Assembly: GCA_036925085.1 (NCBI GenBank)
Contig: JAUPFP010000048.1
Coordinates: 1,449,219 to 1,513,218, forward strand
Length of the DNA stretch: 64,000 nt
Direction of reading: 5' to 3'
Source of the DNA: Brachycybe producta
Taxonomy: Eukaryota; Arthropoda; Diplopoda; Playtdesmida; Andrognathidae
Every line of letters begins with the position of its first letter. Positions within the stretch are counted from its first letter, which is position 1. Below are positions 22,001-32,099 of this stretch, piece after piece. The position numbers were made by a program, and so were the translations under genes. The notes below the pieces were generated by a model that was not told the DNA's origin, did not search any database, and saw only the letters and a program-made list of their open reading frames with translations.

Positions 22001-23801
22001 AGGCCAGGGTCAATGGCCCCGTAGTAGTGTTCAGGACCTCGACTAGGAAGCTGTTGCTGTTACGGCCTTGCATAATGCCGGGGGCCACCCAGACCCCCCT
22101 CGAGGCGCGTAGCTTCTCGTCAGGAGAGACCACGAAAAGATCCTGATCTGTGAGGATCCCAGAGGCCTCTACCTCCACTAGTGTTGTCCCATGGCCAGTG
22201 AGCTGTGTTAGCCCTTTGACTACTAGGTATTCGTTCGGTTGCTGCATAAGCTTGACTTCAATGGGAGCGGTGTCCGACTCCCCAAGAGTGGCTGGCGTGA
22301 TTTCTTCCAGGGCACTCTTGACGTACGCCTGAATACTCTGCCTTCGGAGTGCTGATTCAAAAAGGTCGTCTTCTAAGTAGACTTTATTGGTCTGCATAGA
22401 CACAAGGAGCTTCAGTGCCCTACCCAGGTCTCGGCCTAAGATGGCGTCGGGTGGGCCAGTGATAACCAGCAGGCGGCCCGTGGCAGATTGTTTGGCAATT
22501 TCCACAGTAGCGGAGACTTGCCCTGCCACGGCGATGGTGTTTCCTCCAACTCCCTCAATCCTTGGCGGATGGGCCATAGGCTTGATGTTGAGTTGGAGCT
22601 GCTTTGCAAGTGCCTTGGATATTACACTACCATGAGCTCCGGTGTCTACGAGCATGCGGACCTCTTTGCCATTGATAGTGACAGTGATTTTCGGACTGTC
22701 ATCACTGACACTATGATCTCCTATCTCTTGGGGCATGCAAGTATTCTTCAGTTGTCTATATAGGTCTTTCAGCATCCGGCGGCAGCAGGGGCGCCCTTGG
22801 AGTGACGTCCCACCACCTGGGGCCAAGATGGCGACCACCTCATTGGCGGTGCAACCCAAGGCGGCGGTGGCGAGGTTAATGACCTCAAGGGTACCATGCC
22901 AGGTAGTTAGGTCATCCATTCCCCAGGTTAATTCCGGGATGTAGTCGACCATCATTATTGGCATGCCGGCCGGTGCTCTGTCATAATTGGTTGTCTCAGG
23001 AGGCATATCCGGTACCATGACCACACTACGGTGGTCCGTATCGGAGGCCTCCCTTGTGAAATCGTAGATCGGGTGCGCGTACTGATGTTCTGTACGCTCA
23101 TAGTTTGTATAGCGCGGTACATAGTACGCGCGCTCTTCAGGTGTCGTATATGGACCTGGTACATGTCGTCTGTAGTATGAATCGTAGCCGGACTCGTACG
23201 GCTCTCGGTGCCCGACAGCGTACGGCGGAGAGTTGTCTGATTCGCTACGATATTGGCGATATTGTGGTGTTGTAGTACATGTAGTCGGTAGTGGTGGCGC
23301 AGGCGGCGGTTGGGTGCCATTATGAATAATCATCATGTGAGTGATCTGTATTTTTAGTTCATTAAGTTGATGCATGATGGTGTTGAGTTTACAGCCATCA
23401 CACGACTGTGTGGGAAGTGGATCTGGTAGTAGCGGAGGTCGCTCCTGTTGATATCTGGAGTAACATGTGGATGACATTAGGCGTCGAAATGTACTATTGT
23501 TTGTGGGCCGAGCCGTGCGCCGTGTAGACTGTTGATGCACATCATTACTTTGGGTGCCGCCACTTCGTGGCACCCACCAGGTCCCAGGTTGAATAACTGG
23601 ATCTATGGTGGGTCCGAGTGGGACAGCCACACGTGATGATGCGGCGTATTGTGTATCGTATGTCTGTGATGTTGCATAGGCCCTCCATAATGCTGATGGA
23701 TATATGCTTCCCCTGGAGTGCGGAAGAGCTCTCCGGGCGGTCCCAGTTAGTCGTGGGTGAGCATCCATTATGTTAAGGCTTGTGTAACACGTAGTGATCA
23801 A
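19080..23801 (-). CDS. pol: Ty3/Gypsy polyprotein: protease, RT, RNase H, integrase
   Basis: The 1573-residue polyprotein makes the enzymes for reverse transcription and integration. Residues 1-350 are Pro/Tyr/Arg-rich with no CCHC knuckle; residues 290-355 may be a small helical domain. The aspartic protease has its active site at 386-388 (VDTGAHGSV). In the reverse transcriptase, TLDMISGYWQ gives D780 and YLDD gives D844 and D845. RNase H follows with D991 in HTDASAYG, E1033 and D1058 in TDHHAL. The integrase zinc finger uses H1203, H1210, C1240 and C1243. The integrase core has D1272, D1332 and E1368, a DD35E spacing. A GPY/F-like module near 1500-1545 reads RDGY where GPY is usual, and there is no chromodomain. 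The frame has no break. The start is taken as the first Met; Met 12 at 23768 is an alternative. All catalytic residues expected by eye are present. Confidence 0.95.
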   Translation of the reverse strand: MITTCYTSLNIMDAHPRLTGTARRALPHSRGSIYPSALWRAYATSQTYDTQYAASSRVAVPLGPTIDPVIQPGTWWVPRSGGTQSNDVHQQSTRRTARPTNNSTFRRLMSSTCYSRYQQERPPLLPDPLPTQSCDGCKLNTIMHQLNELKIQITHMMIIHNGTQPPPAPPLPTTCTTTPQYRQYRSESDNSPPYAVGHREPYESGYDSYYRRHVPGPYTTPEERAYYVPRYTNYERTEHQYAHPIYDFTREASDTDHRSVVMVPDMPPETTNYDRAPAGMPIMMVDYIPELTWGMDDLTTWHGTLEVINLATAALGCTANEVVAILAPGGGTSLQGRPCCRRMLKDLYRQLKNTCMPQEIGDHSVSDDSPKITVTINGKEVRMLVDTGAHGSVISKALAKQLQLNIKPMAHPPRIEGVGGNTIAVAGQVSATVEIAKQSATGRLLVITGPPDAILGRDLGRALKLLVSMQTNKVYLEDDLFESALRRQSIQAYVKSALEEITPATLGESDTAPIEVKLMQQPNEYLVVKGLTQLTGHGTTLVEVEASGILTDQDLFVVSPDEKLRASRGVWVAPGIMQGRNSNSFLVEVLNTTTGPLTLASGEVIAHVQKDYCFETVEVKTTSNADPIMTKESGAKFDEAMQLGPRLRNGQRRILMDLLRSYRDVFALETSELGCTNLTEHRIDTGDHAPVREPLRRSGPEQREIIRKTVEEMLKSGVASESKSPYASAVVLVKKKDGQWRFCVDYRRLNDITKPDNYPLPRIDDALDSLRGSRIFATLDMISGYWQFEVAKEDREKTAFITPGGLFEFNRMPFGLRNAPATMQRALDILLAGHKWETCLVYLDDIIVFGATFEQFMERLDCVLGLLREAGLKLHPEKSFFGYDEVLYLGHIISKEGVRPDPRKVVAISDLAAPTNVKEVKRFLGMAGFYRRFIVNFAHIAKPLTDMTKKGLPFLWTIDREAAFTLLKTKLVTAPILAIYDPDAEIKMHTDASAYGIGAILYQQSPSKELQILGGVSRVLRDAELNYSTTDKECLAVVYGIVKFRPYLFNKAFVIVTDHHALCYLKTAQRLQGRLGRWQLLLQEYDYTVVYKAGITHVDADCISRSPVDVPEDWKLQATPDDLDDSVVYAVTLRWDWSVEQTRDPNVTQIKTELRNNPSTELHHTYVIIDEVLCALVYQGSITPKLVTVVPKHLVPEVLRLLHDSPEAGHFGQDKTLEKVCQRFFWPTWKQDTIEYVRTCEICQKCKTPQSKLPGFLHEMEIGDPGECWGIDYIGPLPKSLGGVKHIILAVDYATRFCFARAVHSQSAKTTKNFLQDTIVYLIGMPRRIITDRGTPFTAKDTQALCDELGIKHATTTAYFPQGDGLAERTNKTIMQTVKRLLTPEKGQRDWYFHLQAATFAYNTATHTSTKFSPYRLMFGREARLRIDNRAPLLPKVMDSNPAAPSVVATEEVEIARANLHEAHLRQKKYYDARRKTPHTYKIGDPVLVRDQRIVPDETKKLRYSYRDGYTVTKIISDTVLELEHEDTFGRLIRDTVNIVHIKPKQLRTVVQGLEGEDKSSSPQQEEPTSSPQ

Positions 23802-25620
23802 TGTAAGTCGGTGTTATGTAGGTTTGGCCGTTGATCTCGCTGTAGATTGCAGTCTTTTCGTCGGCAACCGACACTATCGTACCCTTATACACTGAGTGAC
23901 GATAGTTTCCCTACGTTTAATAAAGATGGTATCGTTGTTTAAGTGGCTGTGTTGGTGTTGGCGTTGTTCTTCAGTTGGGTGTGACGATCCCAACTGGTAC
24001 AGTGTGTTTGTAAATTCTTTATTGAGTATCAATTTTGGTAAGATCTCTCTCTACACGTGGTATTTGGTGACCACGTGGAGGTTATAAGAATCCCCAAAAG
24101 TCTCGATGAAGAAACAACAGATGTACAATGCAATTGCGAGCGTGGTACACCACCCAATCGAAATTGCACTGCGGAAAGTGAATTAGAAATGGAAGTGTAT
24201 TGCAGTTGCCTGAAGAAGAGGCAAGCAATATGAAGAGTAAAGCTAGAGCGCGGTGCCCGCACTTTTAGTTTTACTTAGAAACAAGAATGAAGAGTGTGTG
24301 TGTGAAGAACACACAAAGAACAAAAAGTTCAAGATGGCTGAACTTTTTAAATGCACAAACAAAGGAGAAGTTCAAGATGGCTGAACTCTCCAAAGAAGCA
24401 AGAAAAGAAAGCTGTTTTACTTTGAAAGTTTAAGTGCGGTGCCCGCACATCAAAAGTTTCAATTTAGTTTTATTAAAACAGTAAAACAGTGTAGAAATTG
24501 AAGTGTGTTCAACAAGATAAATACTTGGTGAACCAGAAGAAATGTTCAGACTGGAGAAATTTTGAGTCCTCACTGCTGGATGGCTCTGGATGAAAAGACA
24601 GAGTCAGTGCCCAGTGAGGGACTATGTTGAGTAGAAGGAAGAAGTCCGTAGGTGGCGCTGAGGTGGCCACTTCCGGTTCAGTTTATTGCAATGTCCAAAA
24701 ATTGATGATTGAAAAGTTCCTCCGGGGCACGTTTTTATGGTGGCCAGGAGAAAGACACAAAAAGAGAGAAAATTCAAAGAAAAAGAGAAGTTTTCTCTAA
24801 CAAGAGGAACTCCGCCAGGGGGCGCGTGAGTGCAACCCTCTGGAAGAGAAGAGAAGAGAAGAGAACACAAAAAGATGAGAGAAGGTACAACAATGAGTCA
24901 CATGGAGCGAAAAACCGCTCCGTCGGCGCTTTTTGAAGAGTGTCCGGTCGATCCAAGATGGCGGCCGGGCTTCAGTGTTGTCCAATGGAGAAAGTTCATG
25001 TGATGATGCATTGAGGTGATGATGATGAAGAAATTGAAGAACATGACTTGGGACATAGAGGGTCCCAAGGGAAACACAAGTGTAAAAACAAAGAACAAAG
25101 AAAAGGGGGGACAAGAAAGTCCCACGTGGCTAGAAAAAGTGTGTTTTAAGCTTGTAAGCCCCCTAACAATGAAATAGAGCTAGGGAGAATCTTGCTTGAA
25201 AATTAAAGATGAAGAGTGAAGATAATAGGACATTTTAAAAGACACACACGTCCTTTAAAAGCCTATTAATAGATGAATAGATTAGTAGATGAGATTTGTT
25301 TGCTCATCTCATAATGAGACTGCAAACTCCTCTCGGAGAGTAAGAAGAATTTGTTTAAAGTGTTGCCCACGTGGTGTGGGTTTCACTTTGAAAATTAAAG
25401 AAGAGTGAAGGTGACAGTGGGTGATTGTAATGGAAACATGAAATACAAAAACACGGACGGAAACACGTGTGTCCAAACGGTTGTCCACTTTCCGAGTGCT
25501 AAGCGGTCAGCAGACAAAAGTTCGTTCCCACGTGTCTCTAAGGACAGGACACAGAATCGCGCGGTCGACACGTGGTGTGTGTAGCCACAAGTCTCTTTCG
25601 CGATTCCACAAAAACGGTAC

Positions 25621-25979
25621 CATGCGGTTGGCTTTGACGTGATCGAGGGCCTCCATACATGATCCCAACATAAAAAGGCGCCACGCGGTTGGCTTTGACG
25701 CTATCGAGGGCCTCCATACGTGGTTCCAACACAAAGGACGCCGCGCGGTTGGCTTTGACGTGATCGAGGGCCTCCATACGCGGTTTTACAAAGGCGCCAC
25801 GTGGTCGACTTTGACGCTATCGAGGGTCTCCACACGTGGTTCCAACACAAAGGACGCCGCGCGGTTGACTTTGACGTGATCGAGGGTCTCCATACGCGGT
25901 TTTACAGACAGGCGCCACGCGGTTGACTTTGACGCTATCGAGGGTCTCCATACGTGGCTCCAACATAGAAAGGACGGAC
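25621..25979 (-). repeat. 60-bp tandem repeat with two alternating unit types
   Basis: Six units start at about 25624, 25685, 25745, 25801, 25861 and 25919 (spacing 56-61 bp), each with GCGGTTGGCTTTGACG or a close variant. Units alternate between a form with GTGATCGAGGG and a form with GCTATCGAGGG, so the real period is about 118-120 bp. All three frames stay open over parts of the array, giving repetitive peptides. These are read here as by-products, not proteins. Confidence 0.9.
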
Positions 25980-26065
25980 GAAGCCTCGTGAGGCACAATC
26001 ACGAGACTTAGGACAAAGGACGGCTTCTGTTTACAGGTCGGAGAAGGCAGATGGAGCTATACCCC

Positions 26066-26077
26066 GCACCTCCACCA
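26066..26077 (-). other. Primer-binding site, resembling tRNA-Ala
   Basis: On the minus strand, two bases after the 5' LTR, the sequence is TGGTGGAGGTGC followed by GGGG. Its complement GCACCTCCACCA is what I recall as the 3' end of animal tRNA-Ala, including the added CCA. Agreement continues as CCCCG with one base missing. The two-base gap after the LTR is typical. The tRNA identity is from memory and was not searched. Confidence 0.6.
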
Positions 26078-26079
26078 AA

Positions 26080-26767
26080 TGTGAGCTTTTGACATCAACC
26101 AATATTTTATTACCAACCTTTAGATGACATTTTCTACTTTTCGTTTCTTCTCTGAGCAGTATGACACCTGCACAGAGAAGATCCGAGCTGTAGAGAGAGC
26201 TGGATGGAGATAGATTGAAGTCACTCTTCTGCATGGGGGTGAAATCAATGCAGGAGAGTGGCGGCCATCTCTCTCTCTTCCGGTTGATGCTGATATACAT
26301 CTTCTCCATCGGTATTCCGACTAGAGAAGATGTTGTAGCTGCTGAGAATCGTATAGCTCCTGCCCTATGAAACCTCCGGCCTCTGAAGAGAAGTTATTAG
26401 CATAAAGACATAGAGACAACGCTACTTCTTATTACAACACTTTTATTCATTCCTTGTAAGAAGTACAGATACAAGGGTGAATAGTAAAATACTAACTGGA
26501 AATCCTCAGGCCCATGATTTGGAATGTATCGCAAAAACAGGCAAAGGAAAGAACTGAGGAACAAAGAGGAACATGGTCCTTTTATACCTTGGACCTGTGT
26601 ACACCTGCGAGGCGTAACCAGGTCCAAGTGACCATGGTCCTTTACGTATCAATCCGCCACTTGGGCATGAGTCAGAAAGGTGAGTCAGAGAGGAGGGAGG
26701 GACGGTTGAGAGTTGTTTACCCCCCAGGCTATGGTTTTGGCGGGATCACGATTTACAGGGTGTTACA
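26080..26767 (-). repeat. 5' LTR of the Ty3/Gypsy element
   Basis: This is the 688-bp direct copy of 16703-17390. In transcription order, U3 runs from 26767 to the start site near 26550, R ends after the AATAAA signal, and U5 extends to 26080. No base difference from the other LTR was found when the two were read side by side. The offset between matching positions is a constant 9377, so there is no net insertion or deletion. Confidence 0.95.
26578..26586 (-). promoter_or_regulatory. TATA box of the 5' LTR
   Basis: The minus strand reads TATAAAAGG, a consensus TATA box, about 180 bp into the LTR. It would place transcription start near 26550-26555. AATAAA at 26442-26447 lies just over 100 bp downstream of that start, the usual order for U3-R. 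The same box occurs in the 3' LTR at 17201-17209. Confidence 0.75.
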
Positions 26768-26773
26768 ATATAT

Positions 26774-27960
26774 TGTGGAATACATCTATATGTATTCAGA
26801 TGAGCTTCTTATAAGAAAATGTTGATGATGAACAACAACAAGAAAATGAAAAAAAAAGTGTAGACATTAATTAAATTGACCCTTTGAAGTGAAGGCTTTC
26901 GGATAACCTTATCTTTAGCTTATAAGAAACATAAGAGTGTGATGAATTGAAGTCCGATTTTTTTTGGTTGGGAAATTATAGACTGAAAGTAATGAAGCAA
27001 AAGCATGAATGAGCAATGTATAGACGAATTTTCTATGTTCATGTGTGTGTAACCTAATTCGATTCTCTTTTCAAACTTTTGGAGTTCATATCAGAATCAT
27101 TATTTAATACATTGACATTATGCAATAAAAAAGTTAAGCAAGAAAGTTCGAAGTAATAAGGCATACATTGCAGAAGGCTGTAAAGAAAGAGAGAAAAAAA
27201 AAACATTGACAGTTTGCAAAGTGGAGATTTCTTGATGCAGTCAACCAAATTGGACTAATGGTGATTGCTAGTCATTTTAAACCTAATTGCTTCTACTGTT
27301 TACAACTTTACACCAACAGATTCACCACTCTTAAATATGTTTAGCTAGTTTGCCATCTAGCAACAGCAACGACTTCGTTCTTTTTATGAGCAATTTTGCA
27401 ACGTTGATAGTTATGTCTTGGATTTTTTTCTCTCACTATTTGTGACAAATTATTACAAGTTACACTTATAATCTGTTTTAAGACGGAAGAACGAATTTTA
27501 AATACATTGACAATTATGTATTCATTGAAGATTTACGATTTCCTTACCTGTTTTAGGTTGATGAGAAGTGAAATAAAAGGACCCCAACTTTGAAGCTGAT
27601 GTAGACGAATCAGCTTGGTTTGAAATTTATACCTTGTACACACATGAGTTAAATGAATTAAAATTAAATGTGTTTAGGTGAATTATACGGAATCCAGTTA
27701 AGGACATGAACCAAATAAAAATTGACTTTAATATTAATATTTTAAATTGAAATACTAAATCAATATTTTGCCCATAGTTTATATATTATATTTAAGTAAT
27801 AACTCAATATTTTCAGATTATTAACGAAATATATTGAATCCGACATATTGTTTGTTTGCCCTTCACAGGGCTCTGTAGAACACGTTTATTATTTAAATGC
27901 ATTTAAATTATCAGGTGTGTACTAGGTATTAGTTGAAAGCAAATCATTGGCTAGATTAAT
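26774..27960. other. AT-rich non-coding DNA, nothing recognised
   Basis: This is host sequence right of the retrotransposon. It is AT-rich with no open frame above 64 codons and no repeat structure noticed. Confidence 0.5.
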
Positions 27961-27966
27961 TAACTT

Positions 27967-28183
<217 letters not shown>

Positions 28184-28199
28184 TTATTTATGGTATAAT

Positions 28200-29540
28200 T
28201 CAATATACATGAAAATGCTGTCTAAAGGAGAATGAACCCCACTAACAGGAAGCGTTATAATACAACCATAAGGTAAAGTCAATATTAAAATAAGTCGAGG
28301 CAATATTAAAATGAATTTGAATGAAACTCCAACCCTCAACAAGCCGAAAGCCTAACAGCACTGCCACGAGTCGAAAATCGAAGATCAACTGAGATTCACC
28401 TTATATGCATGTATATTATATATTATACATTATAAACTTCAAATAATCTTCTGCTAAACTTTTTATTGAATTGTCTGGTAAACTTTAAAAAAAATTGAAT
28501 ATGAGTTGCATCCTTTTGTGTGTGAAAAATGATTCCACTAGATATTACAACCACAATAGAGGAAGGAAGGTAGAAAACTAGAATCTTTGCCTGTAGGGCT
28601 TCCTAGTGTCATAAATGTCAATAGATGGCACAACACCAGTCTCAGTGACAGAATTGCTATGTTAGAGTTCATTTCCTTCCCGTCTGCAAGTACGATTTGA
28701 TGATGACACAGTGAGTGGATTGGCCTACAAGAAAATTCAAAGATCTCTTTATAAAAAGAAATATATATATGAAGGTAAAAGAAATCAAGACGTATAAGGA
28801 GAACCTTGTAGAGAGGCGATATGCAGTGGTTAATATCACCATGGCCACAATACAAACTAAAGTTCTTTACCACTAAACAACCACACACGACGGCTTTTCT
28901 CTATCGAGTTTGGAACCATGCGTCGTCGTCAACTTTCTAGCTATCAATCTGCTACTCATTTTATAAACCCACATTGCGTTGTGTTATAGGGGTTATGTAA
29001 ATATGTTATCGGTGTTATGTAATATGTGCTTTGATTTGTTGAAAAATTACTTTTCAACTTTCAACATTTTGTTTGACAGTACATTAAAAGGTCTGTTGAA
29101 ATGAGGTTGCTAGTAAAAAAATCAATTGGATTCATGTTAGACTGGTAGAAAGTGAAGAACCAATTTGAAAGCATAATTTGCATGTGAAACGTTAATTCTA
29201 ATGTAACATCGAACCAGCCAAGCAATTGATCAGAATGCTACTTATTCAAGTAGCATATTTTCAAGCAGCAGTTTTTTTAATTGTAATTGTATGCACAGGT
29301 GAAGATCATTTTTTGTGATCTGCTACATTTACAGATAGATGTTTTCTGTTATCACCGTCTCCTGTCAATCGAATCCCATATAAATCCAAAAACGCGAACA
29401 GTTGCTGTTTGCTAGTCGTAGCTTTCAATTGCTCTTCGTATATAGTTGGAAATGCCTGAAGACGTTCTTCACTGTTGCTTGCAGTATACCTCTAGCAACA
29501 GTGAACATGTTCAGTCATTTCCAACTACATTAGAATCCGG
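28200..29540. other. AT-rich non-coding DNA, nothing recognised
   Basis: The longest frame is 116 codons on the minus strand (28538-28888), without recognisable domains or coding composition. An imperfect inverted pair around AGTTGGAAATGCCTGAAGACG and CATTTCCAACTACA flanks 29440-29527. Confidence 0.45.
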
Positions 29541-29544
29541 TTAA

Positions 29545-30674
29545 GAGACTAGATACCCCAGCATGCACGTGCTGCATGAGTCCATAGACATAAAAATTAA
29601 ATGAAATTTGATGTGTGCAGAAACATAGGACCTCCATCCTTTGAGGCCTTTCAAATGAGTTTTTAACGATAATTGAAGTTGCAATTTCATTTTGAATGGT
29701 GTGGCCAGGTATTAACATCGATTTTGTTTTTTTGCAATATTTAAAGGGATTTTTATTTTATACAATTTTGAATTATACTAATTTGATTAACATATGTTAA
29801 AACCATTGAACTTAAAAAGGTCCATTTTGTTGGCGACTTTTAGGTTTTTTAAAATCATCTTTGAGCTTTAAAAAAATGCTGCATTCCTTAAGAGCCTATA
29901 TGTGTGACGCCATTTTGAATATTAGCAGATGACAATTATAGTTCCACTTTTTGCCGTTTAGTGGCGTCCCACAGCTAAGCCATTGAAACCAATGAGAAAG
30001 AGAAATTCCTATTTTATAAAATACATGGTTCAGGCAAATGTTTTGTTTTCTGCAACGAAAATTGTTATTTTCAAAATTCAAATTGCAATATGTACATAAC
30101 AATATTGCTCATCTAGTGATACAATTGGTACAAATTTATAATTAGTTTTTCTATTTTTAATTTCATTTTAAAATCTCGTATTTTTTTAGCTCATGTTAAA
30201 TCCCATAGGCGACAAACGCTCCTCCGTTTATACATTTTATAGGATCAAACTTCCCACTAACAATAAGTTTCATAGTACCCTAAAATTTGACCACTAATTG
30301 TATACGACTCCAATTACTCACCATTGTAGATCAAAAGTTACTCTTCCTTTTTTCAGTAGTGCATATTTACCCAAAAAAGAGTCGTTATTAAAATATATCC
30401 ACTTTTATCCATCGATAAGAGAGAAAATGGCGGACAAAAGTGTATCAAAATTGATTTTTTTGCCACATGTTGACGTCACAGCTACAGAAGCGCCTACATG
30501 CGAAGATTTTTGTAAGTTTTTTTTCACTGTAGGCTCTTAATATGTTCTTCAGGTAGTGAGGTAAATTCATAATGTTTCGAATTGCCATTTGGTTGCTACA
30601 GTCAATTGAGCAGCTTTGAAACCGGAAAATTGACCATGCCCCGTGGTATGTGAAACTCTTGAGTGTCTAGGCTA
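29545..30674 (-). mobile_element. TTAA-flanked DNA element, copy B, with a nested insertion
   Basis: TTAA lies on both sides (29541-29544 and 30675-30678). The left terminus GAGACTAGATACC and the complement of the right terminus, TAGCCTAGACACTC, are similar. Without the nested 645-bp element it is about 480 bp and aligns with copy A at 10824-11383 in the opposite orientation. The TTAA duplication is characteristic of piggyBac-type transposition. It has no transposase frame, so it is non-autonomous. Confidence 0.7.
29892..30536. mobile_element. Nested TTAA-flanked DNA element
   Basis: TTAA lies on both sides (29888-29891 and 30537-30540). The left end GAGCCTATATGTGTG and the complement of the right end, GAGCCTACAGTG, share the terminus GAGCCTAYA. 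Copy A of the host element shows the uninterrupted site (CATATTGAGGAATCC), giving independent evidence that this 645 bp was inserted. It is non-coding. The termini resemble those of the element it entered (GAGACTAGA), so the two may share a transposase. Confidence 0.75.
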
Positions 30675-30679
30675 TTAAT

Positions 30680-32015
30680 TGGGTTACTTTTTAATTAAGT
30701 CAACTGCTTATTTGGGACAAATCTTAACGAACAATATATGTACTACTATTGTCTAGTAATGTGTGATGTCACTGATGTGTTTGGTTATGTCAATTGAGTA
30801 CACTGATGCATATCCATGATGATCAACTTTTACATATAGAAAAGGAAATTGCTAGAATCGAGTATAAAACTCGCGCTATTTTACATGTGTTGCGGAACTG
30901 TTAGTATATTCTATCTTATAAAATATTTTGAAAGCAATAGTTTAAATGTACTGTAATTTGATGTTTTCTAATATAAATCTAAAAGCTCGAAAAATGTAAA
31001 TGCGTTTGTGCTTTAAAATTGTTTCTTCGCTTATAATAATTAGTCTTGGATTTTTTGCTGATGTTTAAGGGCTAATAACCCTCTCAGTGAAAACAGGACT
31101 CCATTTAATCTCATAGCATCATGTTTAACTATGACTTTGAATGGGCTATTTAGCTTTTAGAGTAAAGCCATTATTGCTATAAATGTCCTACAACTTTTCC
31201 CTTGTGACTTTTTTTTTCCCAACTACCTTCCTTTCTATATAAAGCTACTTTCTGTTGGTAATTATATGCATTAATTTTGTTTTTATGGTAATGTTTTTCT
31301 AGTTAGCATACAGTTAAGCACACACAGTAGCAAGCAGTAAGAGGATGGCTATTTAAATCCTCGGCATGGTTTATAATGTATGTAAGCAATATTAATTGCT
31401 GTTTATGAGAGTCATACATTTATGAAAACATAAGCTAGTGTGTTTTTTTAAGTATTCATCATCTATTTTATAGTAATTAATGCATGCATAATGCATATAA
31501 TATTATTGTAGCTTCTGTTAATTATGAGTTTGTTTTAAGATATATTACGCACTGCATATAGACATGGGTGATTAATATGGTTTAAAAGATGGAAGTCGTG
31601 GGGGGAGTTTTGGTTGCAGTTATGGTTGCATATTATATTTTGCATCCAATTAATTTGATTGAAGGTTAATTGTATTTGGCCACAAGCTACATGTATAAAA
31701 CTTATACTTGTATACGTAAGGTTTAATATTGTTATTGATAAAAAGTAAATAAATAAAACGCAGTGTAGAAAAATGTGATCAACATAGTAAAGTTTCGTAT
31801 TTTTTTGGGTGGTTGTTTTCTATCTTTTTTATGTTTGTCTAATTATGGCTAAATTATGTCTTATGAATTGTGTATATAATGTTGCAGTAAATACCTGACT
31901 TGAGTGAAATGTAGGTTTAACCTCGTTAGTTTATAGGTCACATTAGGAACAACTGCATGCTTTTAGCAAACACACAATAACAGTTTTCATTTGTGTAACA
32001 TTACTTGTTTTTCCA
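30680..32015. other. AT-rich non-coding DNA, nothing recognised
   Basis: No frame above 60 codons, no inverted repeat and no RNA gene noticed. Confidence 0.5.
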
Positions 32016-32019
32016 CTAG

Positions 32020-32099
32020 TTGAAACTAGTTTTCACGGATTATGGGTACTGCGTAATCGGTGTAACGGTGCACGGGTAATCCGTGAAAACTAGTTTCAA
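32020..32099. repeat. 80-bp perfect-arm inverted repeat
   Basis: The arms TTGAAACTAGTTTTCACGGA TTA (23 bp) are perfectly inverted around a 34-bp spacer containing TAACGGTGCACGGG. It may be a very short MITE or a structured site. The flanks show no clear duplication. Confidence 0.8.

Larger units (their letters stand above)
23802..26079 (-). other. 2.3-kb leader of the Ty3/Gypsy element
   Basis: Between the 5' LTR and the pol start no minus-strand frame exceeds about 105 codons, and none looks like Gag. The leader holds a primer-binding site, a 60-bp tandem repeat (25621-25979), a GAAGA run (24843-24866), two copies of GTTCAAGATGGCTGAACT (24328 and 24370 regions) and two copies of a GTGCGG-TGC-CCGCAC-type hairpin (24250-24262 and 24436-24448). 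Ty3/Gypsy leaders are usually far shorter. The region may hold packaging or internal-entry RNA structures, or it may be where a gag gene was lost; neither is proved. Confidence 0.7.
16703..26767 (-). mobile_element. Complete Ty3/Gypsy-type LTR retrotransposon
   Basis: The 10,065-bp element is bounded by two 688-bp direct repeats that appear identical. In transcription order it has LTR, primer-binding site, a 2.3-kb leader, a 1573-codon frame, a 107-bp gap, a 412-codon frame, about 340 bp of non-coding DNA and LTR. The polymerase order is protease, reverse transcriptase, RNase H, integrase. Integrase after RNase H is the Ty3/Gypsy arrangement and excludes Ty1/Copia. ATAT (or ATATAT) flanks both sides; repeat context leaves the duplication length ambiguous at 4 or 6 bp. 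The coding region is markedly richer in G+C than the host sequence. Identical LTRs and intact frames indicate a recent insertion. Oddities are the lack of a recognisable Gag, the long leader and the downstream frame of unknown function. Confidence 0.95.

Noticed and set aside
25507-25998. Repeat-protein genes in the retrotransposon leader
   Set aside because: The 60-bp units give open peptides in several frames, and unit lengths of 56-61 bp shift the frame from unit to unit.
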